From Croceibacterium_A sp966112795 (lineage in GTDB: Bacteria > Pseudomonadota > Alphaproteobacteria > Sphingomonadales > Sphingomonadaceae), in NCBI GenBank assembly GCA_966112795.1, contig CBHWED010000171.1, positions 1 through 7,282 of the forward strand: a DNA stretch of 7,282 bases, in the 5' to 3' direction. This document shows, in pieces, positions 1 to 6,553 of the stretch (positions are counted from its first letter, which is position 1; each line of letters begins with the position of its first letter). Position numbers and translations under genes: made by a program. The notes under the pieces were generated by a model. The model was not told where the DNA came from and did no database searches. It was given only the letters and a program-made list of their open reading frames with translations.

Positions 1-203
1 CGGTCGACGAGACCGGCAACCAGATGGCGGTGTTCGGCCGGCTGGGCTCGCGCCCATTCACGCGCCCCGAGATGGAGCGCTTCTTCCTCAATCGGCGCGG
101 CGTGCCCTATCGGGTGGTCGACTCGACGGACCTCGACGACTGGGTGCCGCCCGCGCGCACGGCGGCTAAGCCGGCGGCGGGCCGGCCAGCCGGCCGACGG
201 TAG
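1..203 (+). CDS. C-terminal end of an unrecognised protein (5' end outside window)
   Basis: An open frame enters from the left edge in frame 3 (first whole codon at base 3) and ends at a TAG at 201-203, giving 66 visible residues. Codon use is that of a real GC-rich gene, with nearly all third positions G or C. The visible part contains a stretch reading RPFTRPEMERFFLNRRGVPY and then a low-complexity tail rich in Ala, Pro, Gly and Arg, typical of a disordered C-terminus. I do not recognise the family and no catalytic motif is visible in the fragment. It converges on the metallophosphoesterase gene, with 95 bases between the two stop codons, so it belongs to a different transcription unit from the redox operon. 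Confidence 0.6.
   Translation, partial: VDETGNQMAVFGRLGSRPFTRPEMERFFLNRRGVPYRVVDSTDLDDWVPPARTAAKPAAGRPAGRR
180..195. repeat. 7-bp perfect inverted repeat with 2-base loop
   Basis: The arms GGCCGGC and GCCGGCC are perfect reverse complements separated by CA. The repeat lies within the last codons of the left-edge partial gene, over its Ala/Gly/Arg-rich tail, and ends six bases before the stop codon. The short loop and the lack of a following T run argue against an intrinsic terminator. It may only reflect low-complexity GC-rich coding sequence. Confidence 0.35.
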
Positions 204-298
204 CGGCGGAACGGATCAGGCCACTTCTCGACTGATGTTGGCCTACGCCACTCTCCCGCAAGGACGAGGGGTCGTGGACTGTGGTAACGGAGTGCGAG

Positions 299-1243
299 CT
301 AGCTGACGGGGGCTTCCGCCAGCACTTCTGCATGCGGAGAGTCGCGCTCCTCGAGGAATTCCCGCACCATCGGCTGCAGCTGCGGCGTGTAGCTGGCGAG
401 CACCGGATGCACGTCGGCCACGCCGAAGTGGCTGATCAGCGTCTGGCCGTTCCACAGGTGCAGGCCATAGCCCGGCGGCTCGGCGATGATCATGGCGCGG
501 CCGTCGGGCGACGCCGGGTCGATCTCGCGCAGGTCGAGCGCCACCTGCGGCGCGGTCGACGGGCACACCGACACGCGGGTGCCGGCCCAGGCGGCGACGA
601 TCGGCCGGTGGATATGGCCGGCGAGCACCGCGACGACATTTGTGTAGCGGCTGATGACGCCTTCGACGCGCGCCGCCCACGCCTCCTCGGCATGGATGGT
701 CATCCAGTCGATGCCGGTCTGCACCGGCGGATGGTGCAGGAACACCACCGTCGGCCGATCGGGCGCCTCGGCGAGCCGCGCCTCGAGCCAGCGCTCGCGC
801 GTCTCGCAGAAGCCGCCGCCGTGACGGCCTTCCTCGAGCGTGTCGAGCAGGATCAGCCGCACCGGTCCGGCATCGACCGCATACTGGACGAAGCCGTCGT
901 GGGTCGGCACCTCGGGGAAGACCTGGCGGAAGGTCTCGCGGACGTCGTGGTTCCCCATCATCGGCAGCACCGGCACCGGGCAGGCGGCGAACAGCTCGCG
1001 CAGCGTGCGATAGTCGTCGATCACGCCGGCTTCGGTGAGGTCGCCGCTGGCGACGATGATGTCGGGCGTCGGCTTGGCGGCGCAGATCTCGCGCAGCACG
1101 GCGTCGAGGCGCGTCCGGTTCATCTCGTGCGGATTGCCGGGATCGAAGCCGAGATGGATGTCGGTGATCTGCGCGATCAGCAGCGAATCGGAGCGTCCAG
1201 CGCCGGTCCGCCTGAGCGAGCTCGATTGAATCGCCGAGTCCAT
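299..1243 (-). CDS. Calcineurin-like metallophosphoesterase, CpdA-like cyclic-nucleotide phosphodiesterase candidate
   Basis: A cytoplasmic metallophosphoesterase of about 314 residues with the full dinuclear-metal motif set in order: D28-x-H30 (QITDIH), G67-D68 (SGDLT), GNHD at 97-100, H170 (FLHHPP) and GHIH at 209-212. This arrangement is that of class III cyclic-nucleotide phosphodiesterases (CpdA) and related phosphodiesterases, so cAMP or another phosphodiester is a plausible substrate; specificity cannot be read from sequence. There is no signal peptide and no membrane segment. I chose the ATG at 1243. The frame stays open to a GTG at 1309, with ATGs at 1294 and 1285 (the latter has AGGG nine bases upstream), but codons between 1244 and 1309 (TCT, AGA, GTT, GGA) are unlike the rest. 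With this start it lies 102 bases downstream of the decaheme cytochrome gene on the same strand, so it may be a fourth operon member or have its own promoter. The two cNMP-binding domains encoded upstream make a cNMP-degrading role attractive, by inference only. Confidence 0.88.
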   Translation of the reverse strand: MDSAIQSSSLRRTGAGRSDSLLIAQITDIHLGFDPGNPHEMNRTRLDAVLREICAAKPTPDIIVASGDLTEAGVIDDYRTLRELFAACPVPVLPMMGNHDVRETFRQVFPEVPTHDGFVQYAVDAGPVRLILLDTLEEGRHGGGFCETRERWLEARLAEAPDRPTVVFLHHPPVQTGIDWMTIHAEEAWAARVEGVISRYTNVVAVLAGHIHRPIVAAWAGTRVSVCPSTAPQVALDLREIDPASPDGRAMIIAEPPGYGLHLWNGQTLISHFGVADVHPVLASYTPQLQPMVREFLEERDSPHAEVLAEAPVS

Positions 1244-1345
1244 GGATCCGGTAACGCCCCCTCTAGAATGCGTCTCGGCCCACATCGCCGTCATCCCTGC
1301 TACGCCCACCCAAGGCAGTTACGCCGGGATAACGTTCCTGGATGA

Positions 1346-3157
1346 TCAGCGCGAGAACCGTACTGCTCCGGTATTCGCCGTCGTCGACGGCTTCAGTTCC
1401 TCAACACTTCCCTTCGACGGGCGATCCGCACCGACCGCCTTCAGCACGCGCGGCGCGCCCGGGCTCTCGTGATAGGTGTGGCAGCTCGAGCAGGGCGACG
1501 CGATCTTGTTGTCCTCGGGATGCGCGCCGACGTGGCAGTCGCGGCAGACGCCGATGCCCGGCAGCAGCAGGTCGGTTGCCTGATCCGATACGGCCGCCTT
1601 GTGGCAGGTGGCGCAGTCGGTGACGTCGGTGTTGTGGTCGCGATGATCGAACCAGGCGCGCGACATGAAGCGGTCGGCAAGCGTCACGGGACGGATCTTG
1701 AAGTCGAGCGAGCGCGGATTGGCCGGCGCCTCGACGAAGTGGCAGTCGTAGCAGGCGCCGCCCTCCGAGAAGACCGCACGGATGCGCTCCTCGACGCTCT
1801 GGCCGCGCGCCGCGCTCGCCAGCCGCATCGCGGCGCCCGGGCGCTGACGCTCGGTCATCGACGCGGCGGTACCGCTGCCGCCGGCGCGGTAGAAGTCGCG
1901 GAGCTCGGCCACCGTCTGCTCGGGGCTGCCGTGGCGAAGCGTACGCACGACGCTGCCGCTACGCGCGAAGTCGAGCGAATGGCAGCCGCCGCAGTCGCGC
2001 TCCATCTCGATCGGCCGGAAGCGGACGCCGGTGGCGTCGGGCGTGTGGCAATCGGCGCATTCGAGGCCCGTTCCCACCTGCGCGGTGCCGATGCGCTGCG
2101 CCATCTGCGCGACGCCGTTGACCTTCGACAGGTGCAGCTTGTGCGGGAACTTGAGGCCCGACCCTTCGCGTGGGCGGTCGCTCAGCGACACCTGCTCGAT
2201 CTTCGGGCCCGACCATTCCGACGCGACGACCACGGCCGGGCGGAACTCGGGGTGCGCGTCCTTGAAGTCGTCGGCATCGAGCAGCTTGGTGTCGGCCAGC
2301 TCCTTCGACAGGTTGCGATGGCAGTCGCTGCAGAAGCTCTCGGCGGTCAGCGGCATCGCCGTCGGCCCCTCATGCTCCTTGTGGCAGCCGGTGCAGCCCC
2401 ACTCGGGCAGGTTGAACGTGCCGGCGACCGCCGAACGCAGCTTCGCCTGGAGGCCGACGTCGGGGTGCGCCGCGACCAGCCGCTTCGGATCGGCATGGTC
2501 GTCGAGCTTGACGTGGCAGCCGGTGCAGGTCTCGTCGCGAACCGCGACGAACGCCTTGACGTGGCAGGCCTGGCAGTCGTCCTTGAGATCGGCATGCGCG
2601 GCCGACAGCGAGCCCGAGAGCCACGCCTCGTCGGCCTGGATCTTGCGCGCCTCGCCTTCCTTCGCGGTGATGAAGGCGGTGACCGGCCAGATCAGGAACA
2701 GCGCCAGCACCACGGCGATGAAGCCCCAGGCCATGCGCCGCTTGCCCGGCATCGCGCCGGCGAGCGAGAAGATGCGCTCCTCGTCCTCGGCCTGCGCGGC
2801 CTCGGAGAGCGGCGCCACGCGCTCGACGGTGACGACGACGTCGCCGGCGGGATCGCGCTCGATGGTCAGCCGATGGCTGCCGATCGTCACCCGCGAGGTC
2901 TTCGACGTGTCGAGCTCGGCGCGGCCGACGAACTTGCCGTCGATCTCGAGCGGCGTGCCGCCCAGCGCCTCGATGGTCACGCGGGCGTCGTCGCCGAGCT
3001 CGAGCCGCGCATGATGCGGCAGCACGGCGAGGTCGGAGAGCGGGATGCTGTTGTCGGGGGCGCGGCCGACGGTCAGCACCGGCACCTCGTGCCGGACGGG
3101 CCGGACGATCTCGCCGCCCCCGGCGCGGCGCGTAATCTCGCGGACGACGAAGCTCAC
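1346..3157 (-). CDS. FHA-domain, membrane-anchored decaheme c-type cytochrome
   Basis: A protein of 603 residues in three parts. Residues 1-113 form a forkhead-associated (FHA) fold, with LTVGRAPDNS around 28-37 and HHARLEL at 48-54. Residues 142-164 are a single membrane helix preceded by KRR, which predicts cytoplasmic N-terminus and periplasmic C-terminus. The rest carries ten CXXCH sites for covalent heme c, at 195, 211, 255, 276, 367, 389, 469, 515, 538 and 556. Extra histidines such as those in FPHKLH (337-342) and FDHRDH (503-508) resemble distal heme ligands in cytochrome c3/c7-type proteins. It should carry electrons in the periplasm while the FHA domain faces the cytoplasm. Start is a GTG at 3157; GAGG five bases upstream overlaps the TGA of the preceding gene, so translation is probably coupled. 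The FHA domain lacks the usual Ser of the phosphothreonine pocket (Leu46). An FHA-multiheme fusion is unusual; the partner and direction of electron flow are unknown. Confidence 0.92.
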   Translation of the reverse strand: MSFVVREITRRAGGGEIVRPVRHEVPVLTVGRAPDNSIPLSDLAVLPHHARLELGDDARVTIEALGGTPLEIDGKFVGRAELDTSKTSRVTIGSHRLTIERDPAGDVVVTVERVAPLSEAAQAEDEERIFSLAGAMPGKRRMAWGFIAVVLALFLIWPVTAFITAKEGEARKIQADEAWLSGSLSAAHADLKDDCQACHVKAFVAVRDETCTGCHVKLDDHADPKRLVAAHPDVGLQAKLRSAVAGTFNLPEWGCTGCHKEHEGPTAMPLTAESFCSDCHRNLSKELADTKLLDADDFKDAHPEFRPAVVVASEWSGPKIEQVSLSDRPREGSGLKFPHKLHLSKVNGVAQMAQRIGTAQVGTGLECADCHTPDATGVRFRPIEMERDCGGCHSLDFARSGSVVRTLRHGSPEQTVAELRDFYRAGGSGTAASMTERQRPGAAMRLASAARGQSVEERIRAVFSEGGACYDCHFVEAPANPRSLDFKIRPVTLADRFMSRAWFDHRDHNTDVTDCATCHKAAVSDQATDLLLPGIGVCRDCHVGAHPEDNKIASPCSSCHTYHESPGAPRVLKAVGADRPSKGSVEELKPSTTANTGAVRFSR

Positions 3158-3162
3158 GCGGT

Positions 3163-3166
3163 CCTC
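3163..3166 (-). promoter_or_regulatory. Ribosome binding site overlapping the upstream stop codon
   Basis: On the minus strand the sequence reads GGTGAGGACCGCGTG. The GAGG core shares bases with the TGA stop of the cytochrome b gene and sits five bases before the GTG start of the decaheme gene. This fixes the GTG start and indicates translational coupling of the two subunits. Confidence 0.7.
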
Positions 3167-4034
3167 ACCAGTAGAAGAAGACGCTGACGATGTGGGCGAC
3201 GAGCGCTGCGATCAGCGCGAAGGTCGCCGGCACGTGGACGTAGAGCCAGATCTCCAGCAGCGTCTTGTAGCGGATGTGCCGGCGCGCCTGTGCGAGCGTC
3301 GCTTCCTTGCGTTCGAGCAGGAAGACGAGCTGCGCCAGCATGTCCTTGTCGGGCGGGTTCTTGCGCAGCTCGTCGCGAAGCTCGCGCAGCGCCGCGCGAT
3401 TGCCGCAACGCGGATGAAGCCCGGTGACCCGCGACCTGAGGCTGCCGGCGACGTCGCAATTCTCGAGGCTCTGGCGGACGATCGCCGCATGCTCGGCGCC
3501 GAGCGGCTGCGCGGTTTCATGGATCTGCCGGTCGAGCCCGCGCAGGGTGTCGAGCATCTGCGCCTGCGTCGTCTCGGCGCGGTTGAGGCTCATCGCCTGC
3601 GGGATGCGCGCATAGGCGACGATGCCGAACAGCCCCGACAGGATGACGAGCATCATCAGCACATAGGCGAGCGTGTGGACGTTCCAGCCCAGCTGGAAGC
3701 CGGTGTGGAGCGTGCCGATGACGATGAGCGCGAGACCGAGATAGACGTGCGCCGAGGTCCAGCCCTTCAACGACCAGCGGCCCGGCGTGATCGCGCGCTT
3801 GCGCACGCCGAGCAGCGACAGCCAGACGATGAGGCCGGCGCCGATCGTGCCGAGCAGATAGCCGTACCAGCTGCCGCCATTGTGGCGCGGCGTCACGTCG
3901 ATCAGCAGATAGGCGAGGATCGCGACGACGCAGAGCCCGCTCGCCACCTTGAGGTAGCGGCGGTTGGCGTAGTCGAGGAACCCCTCGTGATGCGCGCTGC
4001 CCGAGCGCTGGTCGGCTTGTGCCCCCCGTGCCAT
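3165..4034 (-). CDS. Bis-heme cytochrome b-like membrane subunit with large cytoplasmic loop
   Basis: A 289-residue integral membrane protein with five predicted helices at about 29-47, 56-76, 94-113, 118-141 and 263-287. Helix 3 holds H96 and H110 and helix 5 holds H267 and H281, each pair exactly 14 residues apart. This is the spacing known from cytochrome b of bc1 complexes and from ferric reductase/NOX-type proteins that bind two stacked b hemes. The Arg/Lys-rich loop between helices 2 and 3 (77-93) predicts cytoplasmic placement. The N-terminus and the 120-residue loop 142-262 would then also be cytoplasmic, and helices 3 and 5 run parallel, pairing H96 with H267 (inner heme) and H110 with H281 (outer heme). 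The loop has two cysteines (193, 210) and a charged helical stretch, and may dock the flavo-iron-sulfur partner. The ATG at 4034 lies three bases after the upstream stop; GGGGGA ten bases before the ATG is a possible ribosome binding site. I cannot name a specific subfamily. It is the natural link between the soluble Fe-S protein and the periplasmic decaheme cytochrome. Confidence 0.88.
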   Translation of the reverse strand: MARGAQADQRSGSAHHEGFLDYANRRYLKVASGLCVVAILAYLLIDVTPRHNGGSWYGYLLGTIGAGLIVWLSLLGVRKRAITPGRWSLKGWTSAHVYLGLALIVIGTLHTGFQLGWNVHTLAYVLMMLVILSGLFGIVAYARIPQAMSLNRAETTQAQMLDTLRGLDRQIHETAQPLGAEHAAIVRQSLENCDVAGSLRSRVTGLHPRCGNRAALRELRDELRKNPPDKDMLAQLVFLLERKEATLAQARRHIRYKTLLEIWLYVHVPATFALIAALVAHIVSVFFYW

Positions 4035-4037
4035 GGC

Positions 4038-6485
4038 CTAGCCGTCCCCCCGCGACATCAGCGCGACCGACAGGAACTCCTCGGGCGACACGCGGATCGC
4101 CGCCCCGGTCGGGCAGGCGCGCACGCACGACGGGCCGCCCGATATCCCGGAGCACATGTCGCACTTGATCGCCTTCTTGGGCAGCTCGACGCCCTTCTTC
4201 TTGGCCGCGGCATAGGACCAGGCCTTGCTCGGCTCGCCCGGCCCGGGGCCGGCGCCGAACATCAGCCACGACAGCAGCGCCGGCTTCTTGGGCGGCGGCT
4301 TGTCGAGCCGGATCACGCCGTAGGGGCAGTTGCGCGTGCAGTTGCCGCAGCCGATGCAGGTGTCGTCGATGAACACCTCGCCGTCGGGACCGCGGTGGAT
4401 CGCGTTGGGCGGGCAGTCGGCCATGCAGTGCGGATGCTCGCAGTGCCGGCACGAGGTCGGCACGTGCAGGTGCGCATAGGTGCGCCCCGCCTCGCGGTCG
4501 AGCCGCGACAGCCCGTCATGGCTATCGGCGCAGGCCTTCTCGCAATTGTCGCAGCCGACGCAGAGGTTCTCGTCGATCAGCAGCACGTCGGTCGCCTCGC
4601 CGACGCCGTTCTCGACGAGGAAGCTCGCGACCGAGCTGTACATGTCGACGATGCCGCCGAAGCTGTCCTTCTTCGCCTCGATGTAGTTGTTGAGGTCGCG
4701 GCGCGCCGCCATGTCGGTCTGCGCCTTCTTGAACAGCTCGGGCTTGCGTTCGAGCAGGCGGCGGAAGGCATCGCCGTCCAGCCGGATGACGTCCGACTTC
4801 ACCGCCGCCTTGACGGTCGCGGTGCGGCGGCCGCCGTCGATCAGCGCCATCTCGCCGACGTAGGAGCCGGCCGGCACATAGGACAGGAACACCGGCTTGC
4901 CGCCGATCTCCTTCTGCACCACCATGCTCCCTGAGCGGATGACGAAGATGTCGTAGCCGTCCTGGCCTTCCTTGATGATCGCCTCGCCGGCCTTCACCGT
5001 CTTGATCTCGGCGGTGGCGACCACCTCCTCGATGTCGGCCTTCGACAGCCCTGAGCCGAACATCTGCAGCAGCAGGCGCTCGGTGGTGATGCGGTTGATC
5101 GTGCGCTTGGCGCTCGGCACCGTCGCCATCAGCTTCAAGGCCGCGGTGCGCGAGATCTCGACAAGGATCGCATCCTCGCCGGCGCGGATGGTGGCGCCGC
5201 GCCGGCGGCCCGAGATCAGGCCGACCTCGCCGAAGATCGAGCCGGTGCCGATCGGCACGGTGACCGACGGGTCGTTCGGCTTGATCTCGACCAGCACCGA
5301 GCCCGAGGCGATGCCGAACAGCGACGAGCCCGGCGCGTTGCGCTCGAACACCACGTCGTCGGCCCAGTAGAAGCGCACGTCGGAATCGAGCAGGAACTCG
5401 CGCATCTGCAGCGGCGACAGCTCGTTCAGGATCTCGACGCGCTCGCGCAGGAACTCGAGCCACTCGGCGACCGACTTCTCGCCGGGCAGGTTGGCGAGCT
5501 TCTTCTCGAGGATCGGCTCGTCGGCGGGCTTCAGGTCGGTGTTGCCGGCGATGAACTCGACGACGTCATAGCCCTGGTTCATGCAGTGCTTGATCAGCGG
5601 ATAGCCCGCCAGCGCGCCGATGACGAAGATGCCGGGGTTGGTGGTCTCGAAGGTCGGCGACAGCTTCGGGAAGGCCTCGCGGTCCTCGCTGGTGAACTCG
5701 ATGCCGCACGCCTCGACGAACTTGCGCGGCGCCGCCGAGCCCATGCGCGCGATGACGCGGTCGCAGGGAATGCGCGCCTCGCCGTCGCGGGTGTCGAGCG
5801 TCATCCAGCCCGGCTCGATCTTCGCCGGCGACGATTCGGTCAGCACCGCGATACGCCCCTGGTCGCGCGCCTGCATCAGCGCCTTGACGTTGGCGTCCTT
5901 GGCGCGCGCGAAGTCGGCCGAACGGTTGACGATCGAGACGACGTTACGCTGCTCGGGATCGGCGGCGAGGCCGAGCGCATTCTCGATGCCGGCGTCGCCG
6001 GCGCCGATCACGACGATGTTCTCGTCGACATATTCGGCGGGGTCGTCGAGCTGATACTGGATGTGCGGCAGGTCACCGCCCTCGCAGCGCACCGTATTCG
6101 GATTGCCCTGGGTGCCGATCGCCAGGATCACGGTCTCGGCGCGGACCTTGTCGCCGTTGGTCAGCGTCAGCTCGAAGTCGCCCCTGGCGCCGGTGATCGC
6201 CTTGACCTCGGCATTGAGGCGTACGTTGATCGGCTTCGCCTGCTCGTCCCAGGTGCCGAGCACCGTCTCGCGCTTGCCGGCCTCGAACGACATGTCGCTG
6301 CGCAGCACCAGCTGGCTCGGTGTCGCCATGACATGCTTGCCGCGCTGGTACTTGTAGATGGTGTCCGACAGGTGGTCGGTCTTCTCGAGGAGGACATGCG
6401 GCAGGCCACGCGCCGCGGCGCGGGCAGCGGCGCTAAGCCCGGCCGGCCCGGAGCCAATAATGGCGATCCGATACAAGTCTGACAC
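4038..6485 (-). CDS. FAD/NAD(P) oxidoreductase fused to two cNMP-binding domains and a four-[4Fe-4S] ferredoxin domain
   Basis: An 815-residue cytoplasmic fusion protein. Residues 1 to about 320 are a two-dinucleotide-fold flavoprotein: FAD motif GSGPAG at 11-16, NAD(P) motif GAGDAG at 161-166, and the closing motif GIFVIGALAGYP around 285-296. The redox-active CXXC of thioredoxin reductases is absent. Two cyclic-nucleotide-binding domains follow, about 344-470 (FGEVGL, E420, R429) and 480-590 (VGEMAL, E545, R554, T555). The C-terminus has sixteen cysteines in DmsB/NrfC/PsrB order: 642-645-648-652, 679-682-687-691, 710-713-716-720 and 775-778-787-791, enough for four [4Fe-4S] clusters. No Tat or Sec signal is present. 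It should exchange electrons between NAD(P)H and the membrane subunit encoded next, perhaps gated by a cyclic nucleotide. I chose the GTG at 6485 because GAGGGGG lies nine bases upstream and the FAD motif then begins at residue 11. An in-frame GTG at 6518 has no ribosome binding site and overlaps the likely promoter. Confidence 0.93.
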   Translation of the reverse strand: MSDLYRIAIIGSGPAGLSAAARAAARGLPHVLLEKTDHLSDTIYKYQRGKHVMATPSQLVLRSDMSFEAGKRETVLGTWDEQAKPINVRLNAEVKAITGARGDFELTLTNGDKVRAETVILAIGTQGNPNTVRCEGGDLPHIQYQLDDPAEYVDENIVVIGAGDAGIENALGLAADPEQRNVVSIVNRSADFARAKDANVKALMQARDQGRIAVLTESSPAKIEPGWMTLDTRDGEARIPCDRVIARMGSAAPRKFVEACGIEFTSEDREAFPKLSPTFETTNPGIFVIGALAGYPLIKHCMNQGYDVVEFIAGNTDLKPADEPILEKKLANLPGEKSVAEWLEFLRERVEILNELSPLQMREFLLDSDVRFYWADDVVFERNAPGSSLFGIASGSVLVEIKPNDPSVTVPIGTGSIFGEVGLISGRRRGATIRAGEDAILVEISRTAALKLMATVPSAKRTINRITTERLLLQMFGSGLSKADIEEVVATAEIKTVKAGEAIIKEGQDGYDIFVIRSGSMVVQKEIGGKPVFLSYVPAGSYVGEMALIDGGRRTATVKAAVKSDVIRLDGDAFRRLLERKPELFKKAQTDMAARRDLNNYIEAKKDSFGGIVDMYSSVASFLVENGVGEATDVLLIDENLCVGCDNCEKACADSHDGLSRLDREAGRTYAHLHVPTSCRHCEHPHCMADCPPNAIHRGPDGEVFIDDTCIGCGNCTRNCPYGVIRLDKPPPKKPALLSWLMFGAGPGPGEPSKAWSYAAAKKKGVELPKKAIKCDMCSGISGGPSCVRACPTGAAIRVSPEEFLSVALMSRGDG

Positions 6486-6494
6486 TGTAGAAAA

Positions 6495-6501
6495 CCCCCT
6501 C
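6495..6501 (-). promoter_or_regulatory. Strong ribosome binding site deciding the oxidoreductase start
   Basis: GAGGGGG on the minus strand is followed by nine bases and then a GTG at 6485. This is a near-ideal Shine-Dalgarno position and supports the GTG at 6485 over the GTG at 6518. Confidence 0.7.
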
Positions 6502-6509
6502 AGCGCCAA

Positions 6510-6537
6510 ACTATACACAGCCGAAATGGAATGACGA
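6510..6537 (-). promoter_or_regulatory. Putative sigma-70-type promoter of the redox operon
   Basis: On the minus strand a TATAGT (6510-6515) matches the -10 consensus at five of six positions and is preceded, after 16 bases, by TCGTCA (6532-6537), a four-of-six match to the -35 box. Transcription would start near 6503, just ahead of the GAGGGGG ribosome binding site, giving a short leader. This geometry fits the chosen GTG start. It is a visual match only. Confidence 0.35.
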
Positions 6538-6553
6538 GCGCCTTTTCCGCTGC

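Noticed and set aside
204..298. Searched for a terminator between the convergent genes
   Set aside because: Only a short weak stem (GGCCA with TGGCC) and no T run; not enough to call.
1244..1309. Longer N-terminus of the phosphoesterase from a GTG at 1309 or ATGs at 1294 and 1285
   Set aside because: Codon use in this stretch differs from the gene body and the family domain begins about 20 residues after the ATG at 1243. The ATG at 1285 remains possible because of an AGGG nine bases upstream.
281..1345. A 354-codon plus-strand frame across the phosphoesterase region
   Set aside because: It has no domain and is Arg/His-rich; the minus strand shows all five metallophosphoesterase motifs in order.
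1310..1345. GGAAC on the minus strand after the cytochrome stop, considered as an EcfG-type promoter element
   Set aside because: No CGTT lies at the required distance downstream.
1469..3187. A 572-codon open frame on the plus strand
   Set aside because: It is antisense to the decaheme cytochrome gene, has low-complexity Arg/Ala/Val composition and no motif; the minus-strand frame has ten CXXCH sites.
3045..4934. A 629-codon open frame on the plus strand
   Set aside because: It lies antisense to the cytochrome b gene and parts of its two neighbours. The translation is rich in Arg, Ala, His and Asp without any recognisable domain, as expected opposite GC-rich coding DNA, whereas the minus-strand frames carry clear motifs.
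5586..6482. A 298-codon plus-strand frame opposite the flavin domain
   Set aside because: It is a shadow of the FAD/NAD(P) coding sequence with no recognisable motif.
6486..6518. Longer N-terminus of the oxidoreductase from a GTG at 6518
   Set aside because: There is no ribosome binding site ahead of it, it coincides with the likely -10 element, and the GTG at 6485 has an excellent site.
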